Shown: positions 1 through 8,256 of the stretch, one piece after another
Layout: the number at the start of each line of letters is the position of its first letter
Position numbering within the stretch: position 1 is the first letter of the stretch
Assembly: GCF_000215105.1 (NCBI RefSeq)
Contig: NC_015588.1
Location: 496,001 to 560,000, forward strand
Direction of reading: 5' to 3'
DNA from: Isoptericola variabilis 225
Lineage (GTDB): Bacteria; Actinomycetota; Actinomycetes; Actinomycetales; Cellulomonadaceae
DNA: 64,000 bases
Position numbers and translations under genes: made by a program
Notes under the pieces: generated by a model
Told to the model about the DNA's origin: nothing
The model's input: the letters and a program-made list of their open reading frames with translations, nothing else
The model's database searches: none

Positions 1-1296
1 GCGGGCACGGACGGCACCTCGCTCGACCTCGTCGGCGCGGTGCTCGACGTCGCGTGGCCCGCCGAGGAGACGCCGCGCGTCCTATCCACGATCGCCGCGC
101 CGACCACGCACCTCGTCACGCTCACCGTGACCGAGAAGGGCTACTGCCGCGACGCCGACGGCGGTCTCGACGTCGCCCGCGTGCGCGCGGACCTCGAGGC
201 GCTCTCCGTGGAGGAGGCCGGCACCGGCGCGGCCGGTGCCGCGCCGTCGACCACCGCGATCGGGCTGCTCGTGCGCGGCCTGGCCGCACGGCGTCGCGCC
301 GCTGCGGCGTCGGGCGAGGACCGCCCGGTCACGGTGCTCACGTGCGACAACATGGTCGACAACGGGCGCGTGCTCGAGCGCCTCGTGCACGAGGCCGTCG
401 ACGCCGCGCTGCCCGGGGAGGCGGGCGACGCGCTGCGGGACTGGCTGCGGGCGCACGTCGCGTTCCCGTGCTCGATGGTCGACCGGATCGTGCCCGCCAC
501 GACGCCCGAGCAGCGCGACGCGGTCGAGCGCGAGCTCGGCGTGCGCGACGAGGGCCTGGTCGTCGGCGAGCCGTACCGGCAGTGGGTCGTGGAGGACCGC
601 TTCGCGGGGCCGCGGCCCGCGTGGGAGGAGGCCGGCGCGACGCTGACCTCCGACGTCGCGCCGTGGGAGCGGGCCAAGCTGCGGCTGCTCAACGGCACGC
701 ACTCGTTGCTCGCGTACGCGGGCTGGCTCGCCGGCCACGCGACCGTGGCCGAGGCCGTCACCGACCCGGCGATCGCCGCGCGCGCCCGCGAGCTGCTGTT
801 CGACGACGCCCTGCCGACGCTCACGCCGCCCGACGGCGCCGACCTGCACGCCTACGGCGAGTCGCTGCTCGAGCGGTTCGCCAACCCGGCGACGGGCCAC
901 ACCACGCTCCAGGTCTCGATGGACGGTACGCAGAAGATCCCGTTCCGCTGGGGCGGCACGATCGCCGACCGGCTCGCCGCCGGCGCGGTGCCGCGCGGCG
1001 CGGCGTTCGCGCTCGCGGCGTGGTCGGAGGTCGTGCGCCGCGAGGCGGCCGCCGGCAGGACGGTCGACGACCCGCGTGCCGCCGAGCTGCGCGACGTCGT
1101 CGAGCAGGTCGGGAACGGCGACGCCGCGGCGGCCCCGCCCGCCGACGTGGTGCGTGCCCTGCTCGCGCTCCCGGGCCTCCTGCCCGACGGCGCGGGCACC
1201 GACGAGCGGCTCGTCGGCGCCGTCGTCGCCGAGGCGGGGACGCTCGCCGAGCGCGACGCGGTCGCGGTGGCCGGGCGCTCAGAGCAGCCGGCGTGA
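1..1296 (+). CDS. Mannitol dehydrogenase/fructuronate reductase family protein (5' partial)
   Basis: This NAD-dependent polyol/uronate oxidoreductase interconverts a ketouronate or ketose and its reduced sugar acid or polyol. The frame is open from the first base, so the N-terminal Rossmann nucleotide-binding motif lies outside the window. What remains is the end of the first domain (TEKGY region, then TCDNMVDNG) and the helical C-terminal domain with the family signature K-x-R-L-L-N-G-x-H-S near base 675. That Lys and the Asn/His are the expected catalytic residues. Altronate dehydratase and pectinases elsewhere in the window favour fructuronate or tagaturonate reductase (UxuB/UxaB-like) over mannitol dehydrogenase, but this is inference. 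The last 18 bases overlap the end of the convergent GH13 gene. Confidence 0.85.
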   Translation, partial: AGTDGTSLDLVGAVLDVAWPAEETPRVLSTIAAPTTHLVTLTVTEKGYCRDADGGLDVARVRADLEALSVEEAGTGAAGAAPSTTAIGLLVRGLAARRRAAAASGEDRPVTVLTCDNMVDNGRVLERLVHEAVDAALPGEAGDALRDWLRAHVAFPCSMVDRIVPATTPEQRDAVERELGVRDEGLVVGEPYRQWVVEDRFAGPRPAWEEAGATLTSDVAPWERAKLRLLNGTHSLLAYAGWLAGHATVAEAVTDPAIAARARELLFDDALPTLTPPDGADLHAYGESLLERFANPATGHTTLQVSMDGTQKIPFRWGGTIADRLAAGAVPRGAAFALAAWSEVVRREAAAGRTVDDPRAAELRDVVEQVGNGDAAAAPPADVVRALLALPGLLPDGAGTDERLVGAVVAEAGTLAERDAVAVAGRSEQPA

Positions 1297-2982
1297 GCTC
1301 GGCTGCGTGACGCGCAGCCAGCGGTAGCCGTACCCGTCGAGCCGGACCTCCGCGCTGCCGTCGGGCTCGGGTTCGCAGTCGTCGTCGGTCAGGAGGTCGA
1401 CGAGCCGCGAGCCCTCCTCGAGCTCACCCAGCTCGAGCGGCACCACGGCGGGGTTCGGCGACAGGTTGTGGAGCGTGACCATCGACGCGTCCTGCCACGT
1501 GCTCCGCAGCGCGAGCACGGCGGCGTGCGGCTGGTCGAGGATCTCCCAGTCGCCCCAGCCGAGCTCGGGGCACTCGCGGTAGCGGTGCGCGAGCGTGCGG
1601 ACGAACGCCAGCAGCGAGTCCGGGTTCCGGCGCTGGTCGGCGACGTTGACGTGCTCGGGCGCGTACCCGTCGGTCGGCAGGGGGCCGGCGAGACTCCGCT
1701 CGGCGGCCCGCGAGAACCCCCCGTTGCGCTCGGGTGTCCACTGCATGGGCGTGCGGACCGCGAGCCTGCCCTCGGCGGCGAGGTTCTCGCCCATGCCGAT
1801 CTCCTCGCCGTAGTACAGCACCGGGGTCCCCGGCAGCGAGAAGAGCAGCGAGTAGACCATGCGGACGCGGCGCGGGTCGCCGCCCAGCATCGGCGGCAGC
1901 CGGCGGCGCAGACCGCGCCCGTAGAGCTGCATGTCCTCCTCGGGCCCGAACGCCGCGAAGACCTCCTGGCGCTCCTCCTCGGAGAGCTTGTCGAGCGTGA
2001 GCTCGTCGTGGTTGCGGACGAACGTCGCCCACTGCGCGTCGTGCGGGATGGGCGGGCGCGACCGCAGCGCCGCGGCGAGCGGGCCGACGTCCTCGCGCGC
2101 GAGCGACAGGTACATCGCCTGCATCGCGTTGAAGTCGAACTGCATCGTGAGCTCGGTGACGTCGGTCCCGCCGTCGCCCCCGTCGGTCGGGTCGGAGTTG
2201 CCGAAGTACTTCGCCTGCTCGAGGTAGGGCAGGTTGACCTCGCCCATGAGGATCGCGTCGCCCGCGCGTCGCCCGACGAAGGCGCGCAGGATCCGCAGGA
2301 ACTCGTGCGGGTCGTCGATCTCGTCGTCCGGCGTCGAGGCGGCGTCGGCGAGGGCGAACGGCACCGCGTCGACCCGGAACCCGGAGATGCCGAGCTCGAG
2401 CCAGAAGCCGATGGTCTTGGCGAGCGCGTCGCGCACCTTCGGGTTGGCCGTGTTGAGGTCGGGCTGGTGGTGGTAGAAGCGGTGCCGGTACCACTCGCCG
2501 GTCTTCTCCTCGAAGGTCCAGATGGCGTCCTCCTTGTCGGGGAAGACGACCTGGTCCTTCGTGGGCGGCGGCTCGTCGGCGCGCCAGACGTAGAAGTCCC
2601 GGAACGGCGAGTCCTTCGACCGGCGCGCGGACCTGAACCACGGGTGCTGGTCGGAGGTGTGGTTGACGACGAGGTCGACGATGACGCGGATCCCGCGGTC
2701 GCGCGCTGTGCGGACGAGCTCGACGACGTCGCCCAGGTCGCCGAGGCGCTCGTCGACCGCGAGGAAGTCGGTGACGTCGTACCCGTCGTCGAGGTCGGCC
2801 GTGGCGTAGAACGGCATGAGCCACAGGCACGTCGCACCGAGGTCGGCCAGGTGGTCGATGCGCTGGACGAGGCCCGGGAAGTCGCCGATGCCGTCGTCGT
2901 TCCAGTCCATGAACGTCTCGACGTCGAGGCAGTAGACGACGGCGTTCTTCCACCACAGGTCGCCGGTGTCGCGGATCCTCAC
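1279..2982 (-). CDS. GH13 alpha-amylase family protein, trehalose-synthase-like
   Basis: A GH13 alpha-glucan-active enzyme of 567 residues. The conserved regions are visible in order: DLVVNH (about residue 103), GFRVDA with the nucleophile Asp (about 200), GEVN with the acid/base Glu (about 246) and FVRNHDELTL (about 323). The NHDELTL segment and the length resemble trehalose synthase (maltose glucosyltransferase), but alpha-glucosidase activity cannot be excluded. No signal peptide is seen, so it should be cytoplasmic. The start is the GTG at 2982, which overlaps the stop of the upstream LLM oxidoreductase gene by 4 bp (GTGA). The frame stays open far upstream, but that extension is antisense noise inside the neighbour. 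Confidence 0.85.
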   Translation of the reverse strand: MRIRDTGDLWWKNAVVYCLDVETFMDWNDDGIGDFPGLVQRIDHLADLGATCLWLMPFYATADLDDGYDVTDFLAVDERLGDLGDVVELVRTARDRGIRVIVDLVVNHTSDQHPWFRSARRSKDSPFRDFYVWRADEPPPTKDQVVFPDKEDAIWTFEEKTGEWYRHRFYHHQPDLNTANPKVRDALAKTIGFWLELGISGFRVDAVPFALADAASTPDDEIDDPHEFLRILRAFVGRRAGDAILMGEVNLPYLEQAKYFGNSDPTDGGDGGTDVTELTMQFDFNAMQAMYLSLAREDVGPLAAALRSRPPIPHDAQWATFVRNHDELTLDKLSEEERQEVFAAFGPEEDMQLYGRGLRRRLPPMLGGDPRRVRMVYSLLFSLPGTPVLYYGEEIGMGENLAAEGRLAVRTPMQWTPERNGGFSRAAERSLAGPLPTDGYAPEHVNVADQRRNPDSLLAFVRTLAHRYRECPELGWGDWEILDQPHAAVLALRSTWQDASMVTLHNLSPNPAVVPLELGELEEGSRLVDLLTDDDCEPEPDGSAEVRLDGYGYRWLRVTQPSSRRLL

Positions 2983-4004
2983 GCCGCACCTCCCGTGCTC
3001 GCGGCGGTGGCGCCGGTGGCCGTGCCCCGCGGCGCGGCGCCGGCGACGTCGCGCAGGCGGGGGAGCAGGGTCGAGGCCGCGACGTCGAGGAACGCGTCCT
3101 GCTCCTTCCCGACGTGGTGCAGGTACACCTGGTCGAACCCGCACGCGACGAGCTCGGCGACGCGGTCGGCGAGCCGTTCGGCGTCGTGGTCGACGAGAAC
3201 CGACCCGCGCACGGCCTCGGGCCGGACGAGCTCGCCCACGGCGTCGTACTGCTCGGGCGTCTCGAGGTCCCAGTTCACCGCGGGCGGCAGGAGGTTGGAG
3301 CGCCACTGGTCGTGCGCGACGGCGAACGCCGCCTCGTCGCTGGTGCCCCACGCCACGTGGACCTGGAGCGCGAGGTCGCCGCGCCCGCCGGCGTCGCGGT
3401 ACTCGGCGACGACCTGCCGCAGGGTCTCGACGGGCTGGTTGACGGTCACGAGGCCGTCGGCCCAGTCGGCGTGCCGGCGCGCGGTGGCGGGCGTCACCGC
3501 GGCCCCGACGAGCCGCGGCGGGACCTCGGGCAGCGACCAGACCCGGGCGCGGTCGACCGTCACGCGGCCGTGGTGGGTGACCTCCTCGCCCGCGAGCAGC
3601 GCGCGCATGACCTCGACGCACTCGCGCAGGCGCTCGTCGCGCTCCGCCTTCGTGGGCCAGCGGTCGCCGGTGACGTGCTCGTTCATCGCCTCGCCCGAGC
3701 CGAGCGCCGCCCAGAAGCGCCCGGGGAACATCGCGCCGAGCGTGGCGACCGCCTGCGCGACGATCACCGGGTGGTAGCGCTGGCCGGGCGCCGTCACGAC
3801 GCCGAACGGCAGCTCGGTCGTCGCGAGCGCGGCGCCGAGCCAGGACCAGGCGAAGCCCGACTCGCCCTGCCGCACGCTCCAGGGTGCGAGGTGGTCGGAG
3901 CACATCGCGGCGTCGAAGCCGGCCTGCTGCGCGCGCTGGGCGGCGGCGAGCAGGGGACCGGGCGCGATCTGCTCGTGGGACGCGTGGAATCCGACGGTGA
4001 CCAT
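2979..4004 (-). CDS. LLM-class flavin-dependent oxidoreductase
   Basis: A luciferase-like monooxygenase-fold protein of 341 residues. It starts MVTVGFHASHEQ and carries the family stretches AALGSGEAMNEH and GFDQVYLHHVG. It resembles the group of probable non-F420 flavin oxidoreductases often found next to trehalose-synthase-like GH13 genes in actinobacteria, which matches this context. The substrate is unknown. It is the first gene of a two-gene leftward unit with the GH13 gene (4-bp overlap, translational coupling likely). Its promoter must lie in the region shared with the divergent sugar importer operon. Confidence 0.8.
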   Translation of the reverse strand: MVTVGFHASHEQIAPGPLLAAAQRAQQAGFDAAMCSDHLAPWSVRQGESGFAWSWLGAALATTELPFGVVTAPGQRYHPVIVAQAVATLGAMFPGRFWAALGSGEAMNEHVTGDRWPTKAERDERLRECVEVMRALLAGEEVTHHGRVTVDRARVWSLPEVPPRLVGAAVTPATARRHADWADGLVTVNQPVETLRQVVAEYRDAGGRGDLALQVHVAWGTSDEAAFAVAHDQWRSNLLPPAVNWDLETPEQYDAVGELVRPEAVRGSVLVDHDAERLADRVAELVACGFDQVYLHHVGKEQDAFLDVAASTLLPRLRDVAGAAPRGTATGATAASTGGAA

Positions 4005-4074
4005 GGCGACCAGTCAACCGGCGACCGGCCCGCCTCGCTCGGCGACCACCGAACCCGCTACCACGCCCGGAATC

Positions 4075-4098
4075 GCAACGATACGAACGCTTCGTTGC
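4075..4098. promoter_or_regulatory. Nested inverted repeat in the divergent promoter region
   Basis: GCAACGA (4075-4081) and TCGTTGC (4092-4098) form an interrupted palindrome. CGAA-cgc-TTCG (4084-4094) is nested inside it. It lies between the LLM oxidoreductase and importer-1 genes and looks like a repressor site; the cognate protein is unknown. Confidence 0.4.
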
Positions 4099-4136
4099 CC
4101 CGGACGACGCACGCGTGTTCGTTGCCGGATCGTGAT

Positions 4137-4149
4137 GAAGCGCTTTCCC
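4137..4149. promoter_or_regulatory. LacI/cre-like operator
   Basis: The sequence GAAGCGCTTTCCC has the A-A-G-C-G-C-T-T core common to LacI/GalR-family operators. It shares GCGCTTTCC with the site at 31901-31914 between the DUF993 operon and its LacI gene. It lies about 110 bp upstream of the importer-1 binding-protein gene. Confidence 0.45.
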
Positions 4150-4181
4150 GGGCCTCTGGACATCTGGTCCGAGACGTGTAT

Positions 4182-4193
4182 TGTAACGATTCA
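4182..4193. promoter_or_regulatory. Candidate operator of the rhamnogalacturonan LacI regulator
   Basis: TGTAACGATTCA matches TGAAWCGNTTCA-type sites upstream of GH42 (15734), of the LacI gene itself (17003) and of rhaM (17155). It sits 67 bp upstream of the importer-1 start codon, a plausible position for repression. Confidence 0.6.
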
Positions 4194-4260
4194 AGTCGGC
4201 GGCCAAGGGCTGTTCGTGCGGCGCCGTCGATGTCGATGAGCGACGAGCAAGGAGGCTCTC

Positions 4261-5583
4261 ATGAGGATCACGCGCAAGGCCGTCGGTGCGGCCGCGGCGA
4301 CCACTGCGGTCGCACTCGTCCTGACCGCGTGCGGCGGTGGCGGGGGCACCACCGAGGAACCCGGTTCGGGCGAGGAGCTCAACACCGAGGAGCAGGTCAC
4401 CCTCTCCATGGCGTGGTGGGGCAACGACGACCGGGCCGCCAAGTACGAGGAGGCGATCGACCTCTTCGAGGAGAAGTACCCCAACATCACGGTCCAGACC
4501 CAGTTCCAGGCGTGGGACGACTACTGGACCGCCCGGGCGACCGAGGCCGCCGGCGGCGCGCTCCCGGACGTCGTCCAGATGGACCTGTCGTACCTCCGCC
4601 AGTACGGCGGCACGGGCCAGCTGCTCGACCTCAGCGGCCAGATCGGGGTCAACCTCAACGTCGACGAGTTCGACGAGAGCCTGCTCCAGGCCGGCACCAT
4701 CGAGGGCGCCCAGTACGGCATCCCGACGAGCACCAACACGCTCGCGCTGTTCTACAACCAGGACGTCCTCGACAAGGTGGGCATGGAGCCGCCGGCCGAG
4801 GGCTACACCTGGGACGACCTCGACGCCTGGATCCAGGAGGTCTCCGCGGCCGGCGCCGGCCAGGAGCCCGTCATCTACGGCTCGGGCGACTACTCGGGCA
4901 CCTTCTGGTTCTTCCTGCAGTGGCTGATCCAGCAGGGCGTCCAGCCGTTCACCGAGGACGGCCAGCTCGGCTTCGACGAGAGCCACATGACCGAGTGGCT
5001 CGAGCGCGTGCAGCCGCTGCGCGACGCCGGCGTGCTCTACCCGATCGACAAGGCCAAGCAGATCGAGCCGCTCGGCGGCTTCACCGTCAACGAGGCGGCC
5101 GCCGAGATGAGCTGGGACAACTTCCTCGCCGGCTACGTGGCCGACTCGGGCACCGAGAACATCGGCATGATGCCGATGCCGTCGGGCGACGAGGGCCCGC
5201 AGCAGTTCTGGAAGCCGTCGATGCTGCTCTCGGCCTCGGCGAGCACCGAGAACCCCGAGGCCGCCGCGGCGCTCATCGACTTCCTCGTCAACGAGCCCGA
5301 GGTCGGGCGCATCTTCGGCACCTCGAAGGGCGTCCCCGCCGTCGCCGCCCAGCGTGACGCGATGGAGGTCGAGGAGGGCTCCGTGGACGCGACGGTCGTC
5401 GAGTACGAGGAGACCGTGGCCGACGTCGTGACCGAGCCGGCGCCGCTGCCGGTCGAGGGCTTCGGCGCCGTCGAGGCGGAGTTCAAGCGCCTCAGCGAGG
5501 AGCTCCAGTACGGCAACATCGACGTCGAGCAGTTCGTGACGGACTGGTTCGCCTTCGCGGACAGCAACGTCGGCCAGTCGTGA
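4261..5583 (+). CDS. Sugar ABC transporter substrate-binding lipoprotein (importer 1)
   Basis: The extracellular solute-binding component of a CUT1-type carbohydrate importer, 440 residues. The N-terminus carries a signal with the lipobox L-T-A-C (Cys24) followed by a Gly-rich linker, so it should be a membrane-anchored lipoprotein. The family-typical LSMAWWGNDDRAAKY and GALPDVVQMD segments are visible. A strong AGGAGG lies just before the ATG. Two permease genes follow directly and a secreted rhamnogalacturonan lyase comes after them. With the operators upstream, this suggests the ligand is an unsaturated rhamnogalacturonan oligosaccharide, which is inference. As usual for this class, no ATPase gene is linked; a shared MsiK-type ATPase is expected elsewhere. 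Confidence 0.93.
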   Translation: MRITRKAVGAAAATTAVALVLTACGGGGGTTEEPGSGEELNTEEQVTLSMAWWGNDDRAAKYEEAIDLFEEKYPNITVQTQFQAWDDYWTARATEAAGGALPDVVQMDLSYLRQYGGTGQLLDLSGQIGVNLNVDEFDESLLQAGTIEGAQYGIPTSTNTLALFYNQDVLDKVGMEPPAEGYTWDDLDAWIQEVSAAGAGQEPVIYGSGDYSGTFWFFLQWLIQQGVQPFTEDGQLGFDESHMTEWLERVQPLRDAGVLYPIDKAKQIEPLGGFTVNEAAAEMSWDNFLAGYVADSGTENIGMMPMPSGDEGPQQFWKPSMLLSASASTENPEAAAALIDFLVNEPEVGRIFGTSKGVPAVAAQRDAMEVEEGSVDATVVEYEETVADVVTEPAPLPVEGFGAVEAEFKRLSEELQYGNIDVEQFVTDWFAFADSNVGQS

Positions 5584-5585
5584 CC

Positions 5586-6539
5586 ATGAGCTCCACGACG
5601 TTCGACATCGCGCGGGGGGCGGACGCTCCGTCCCCCGCGCGGGGGCGCAAGGCGTCCCTGAGCAGGGACACGGCGGCGGGGTACGCCTTCCTGTCGCCGT
5701 GGTTGGTCGGGTTCGTGCTGCTGACGGCGTTCCCGATGGTGGCGTCGCTGTACCTGGCGTTCACGGACTACGACCTGTTCCGCCCGCCGCAGTGGGTGGG
5801 GCTCGAGAACTTCCAGGCGCTGTTCGCCGACCGGCGGTTCATCACGTCGGCGAAGGTGACGGCCGTGTACGTGCTGGTCGGCACGCCGATCAAGCTCGCG
5901 GCGGCGCTCGCGGTGGCGATGCTGCTGAACATGAAGCACCGCGGCCAGGGCGGGTACCGGTCGGTGTTCTACGCCCCGTCGCTGATCGGTGCCTCCGTGT
6001 CGGTCGCGATCGTGTGGAAGGCGATGTTCATCGACAACGGCATCGTGGACCGCATCCAGCAGTTCTTCGGACTGCCGGCCGGGGGCTGGGTGGGTGACCC
6101 GTCGCGCACGATGCCGATGATGATCCTGCTGGCGGTGTGGACGTTCGGCGCCCCGATGGTGATCTTCCTGGCCGGGCTCAAGCAGGTCCCGGCGGAGCTG
6201 TACGAGGCGGCGTCGGTCGACGGCGCGGGCGCGGTGCGCAAGTTCCTGAAGATCACGCTGCCGATGCTGTCGCCGGTGCTGTTCTTCAACCTGCTGCTGG
6301 AGACGATCAACGCGTTCCAGGTGTTCTCGAGCGCGTTCATCATCTCGGGCGGCACGGGCGGTCCGGCGGACTCGACGCTGTTCTACACCCTGTACCTGTA
6401 CATCAAGGGCTTCGCCCAGTTCGACATGGGCTACGCCTCGGCCATGGCCTGGGTGCTGGTCGTGGTGGTCGGCGCGATCACCGCGGTGCTGTTCCGCACC
6501 TCCAAGGGCTGGGTGCACTACTCCGGAGACTCCCGATGA
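5586..6539 (+). CDS. Sugar ABC transporter permease (MalF/UgpA type, importer 1)
   Basis: An inner-membrane subunit with about six membrane segments, beginning YAFLSPWLVGFVLLTAFP. The cytoplasmic EAA loop that contacts the ATPase is visible as ELYEAASVDGAGAVRKFLKITLP, around residues 200-222. The start is either the ATG at 5586 or an in-frame GTG at 5580 that overlaps the binding-protein stop; the difference is two residues. The stop overlaps the next permease start by 4 bp (ATGA), giving a tight operon. Confidence 0.93.
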   Translation: MSSTTFDIARGADAPSPARGRKASLSRDTAAGYAFLSPWLVGFVLLTAFPMVASLYLAFTDYDLFRPPQWVGLENFQALFADRRFITSAKVTAVYVLVGTPIKLAAALAVAMLLNMKHRGQGGYRSVFYAPSLIGASVSVAIVWKAMFIDNGIVDRIQQFFGLPAGGWVGDPSRTMPMMILLAVWTFGAPMVIFLAGLKQVPAELYEAASVDGAGAVRKFLKITLPMLSPVLFFNLLLETINAFQVFSSAFIISGGTGGPADSTLFYTLYLYIKGFAQFDMGYASAMAWVLVVVVGAITAVLFRTSKGWVHYSGDSR

Positions 6540-7492
6540 GCGAGCACGTCGTCACCCCGAACCTTCCCGCGCAGGCCGCGGGCGCCGCGATGCTGCTCGA
6601 GCAGCAGGACCCCGGCACCAACGTCGAGGCGACCCGCCGCCGGCAGGCCGCCCGCCGCAGGAAGGGCGTGCGCTCGCTCGGGTTCCACCTGCTGCTCGCC
6701 GCCCTGACGATCGTGGTGCTGTACCCGGCGGCGTGGATGGTCGTGTCCTCGCTCAAGCCGTCCAGCGAGATCATCGGCAACGTCAACCTGTGGTCGGACA
6801 GCTTCTCGCTGACCAACTACGCCACCGCCATGTCGGGCATCGGCGGGGTGTCGTTCTGGACGTTCGTGGCCAACTCCACGTTCCTGGCCGTGATGTCCGT
6901 GATCGGGGTCGTGATCTCCTCGGCCGTGGCGGCCTACGCGTTCGCCCGGATCGACTTCCCCGGCCGCGGCCTGTTCTTCGCGATCATGATCGGCACGCTG
7001 CTGCTGCCGTTCCACGTCGTGATCATCCCGCAGTACATCATGTTCAACACGCTCGGCCTGGTGAACACGTTCGCGCCGCTGCTGCTGCCCAAGTTCCTGG
7101 CCGCCGAGGCGTTCTTCGTGTTCCTCATGGTCCAGTTCATGCGCAACCTGCCGCGGGAGCTCGACGAGGCCGCCCGCATCGACGGGTGCGGGCACGTGCG
7201 CATCTTCCGGTCGATCATGCTGCCGCTGATGCGCCCGGCGATCATCACCAGCTCGATCTTCGCCTTCATCTGGTCCTGGAACGACTTCCTCGGCCCGCTG
7301 CTGTACCTCAAGAAGCCCGACCTGTACCCGCTGCCCATCGCGCTGCGCCTGTACGTCGACCAGACCTCCGTGTCCGACTACGGCGCCCAGATGGCCATGG
7401 CCGTGCTCGCCCTGCTGCCGGTCATGCTGTTCTTCATCCTGTTCCAGCGGTACATCGTCGAGGGCGTCGCCACCCAGGGGCTCAAGGGCTGA
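6536..7492 (+). CDS. Sugar ABC transporter permease (MalG type, importer 1)
   Basis: The second membrane subunit of importer 1, 318 residues. A polar N-terminal tail of about 45 residues precedes six predicted membrane segments. The EAA loop is visible as ELDEAARIDGCGHVRIF. The start ATG at 6536 overlaps the previous stop. It closely resembles the MalG-type subunit of importer 2 (50487-51428), including the PHEV-like PQYI(M/L)F stretch, so the two importers are related. Confidence 0.93.
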   Translation: MSEHVVTPNLPAQAAGAAMLLEQQDPGTNVEATRRRQAARRRKGVRSLGFHLLLAALTIVVLYPAAWMVVSSLKPSSEIIGNVNLWSDSFSLTNYATAMSGIGGVSFWTFVANSTFLAVMSVIGVVISSAVAAYAFARIDFPGRGLFFAIMIGTLLLPFHVVIIPQYIMFNTLGLVNTFAPLLLPKFLAAEAFFVFLMVQFMRNLPRELDEAARIDGCGHVRIFRSIMLPLMRPAIITSSIFAFIWSWNDFLGPLLYLKKPDLYPLPIALRLYVDQTSVSDYGAQMAMAVLALLPVMLFFILFQRYIVEGVATQGLKG

Positions 7493-7494
7493 CG

Positions 7495-8148
7495 ATGACC
7501 CGACGCACGAGGCAGGGCGGGCGCGGCACCGGTGGGGAGACCCGCACCGGCGCCGCGCTCGGCCTGCTCGGCGAGGTCCTGCTCGCCGGGATCCTGGCGG
7601 CCGTCGGGAGCCTGCTCGTGGTGACGGCCGTGCCGTCCCTCGCGGCGGCCGTCGCCCACGTGCGGCGCCAGGTCGCGGGGCTCGACGTCGGCGTCGGCCG
7701 CTTCGCCCGCGAGTGGTGGGCTGCCGTGCGGACCCTGTGGACGCTCGGCCTCGCCGCCGTCGGGATCGCCGTGCTCCTCGCGTTCGACATGCGGCTCGCG
7801 GGCTCGGGCGTCCTCCCCGGCGGCCAGGTCGTGGCCGCCGTGGTCGCGCTCGCCGCGGCCGTCGCCGTCGTCGTCCTCCTGCGTGCCGCCGGCACGTGGT
7901 CCGACGACGAGGGCACCCCGGCGGGGACGGGCGCCCGCGAGGCGCTCGTCGTCGGCGCCGAGCGGGCGCGCGACGACCTCGTCGGCTCGGTCCTCCTCCT
8001 CGTCGGGGTGGGCCTGTGCCTGACCTTCGTCTGGATGCTCCCGCCGCTCGCCCTGCTCGTGGGCGGACTGCTCGCGCTCGCCGTCGTCGGCGTCGAGGTG
8101 CGGCGTCGCGGCCTGGACGCGGAGCGCGCCGGGGGCACCGACATCTAG
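7495..8148 (+). CDS. Small membrane protein, DUF624/YesL-like
   Basis: 217 residues with about five hydrophobic segments (near residues 22-50, 80-98, 110-125, 160-185 and 186-203) and no catalytic motif. Its position directly after the MalG-type permease, two bases past the stop, and the pattern of membrane segments fit the YesL/DUF624 family. That family accompanies sugar ABC importers in rhamnogalacturonan clusters and has no firmly established function. Assignment is by context and topology because sequence identity to YesL cannot be measured here. Confidence 0.65.
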   Translation: MTRRTRQGGRGTGGETRTGAALGLLGEVLLAGILAAVGSLLVVTAVPSLAAAVAHVRRQVAGLDVGVGRFAREWWAAVRTLWTLGLAAVGIAVLLAFDMRLAGSGVLPGGQVVAAVVALAAAVAVVVLLRAAGTWSDDEGTPAGTGAREALVVGAERARDDLVGSVLLLVGVGLCLTFVWMLPPLALLVGGLLALAVVGVEVRRRGLDAERAGGTDI

Positions 8149-8152
8149 AGAC

Positions 8153-8179
8153 GTCCGGCCGGCACGACGTGCGCCGGAC
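8153..8179. terminator. Weak stem-loop between importer 1 and the PL11 gene
   Basis: GTCCGGC (8153-8159) pairs with GCCGGAC (8173-8179), extended by GCAC/GTGC with a small bulge. There is no U-tract. It may attenuate readthrough into the lyase gene or only protect mRNA ends. Confidence 0.35.
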
Positions 8180-8256
8180 CGGTCCGGCCTGCCCGCGACG
8201 ACGACGGGTGGGTCTCGCCCACGCACCACTGCAACGATGCACGGGAGGCAAGCGAG

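Noticed and set aside
2983..4986. N-terminal extension of the GH13 frame to 4986
   Set aside because: The extension runs through the LLM oxidoreductase in another frame and is antisense to the importer-1 gene; the GTG at 2982 matches GH13 N-termini and couples to the upstream stop.
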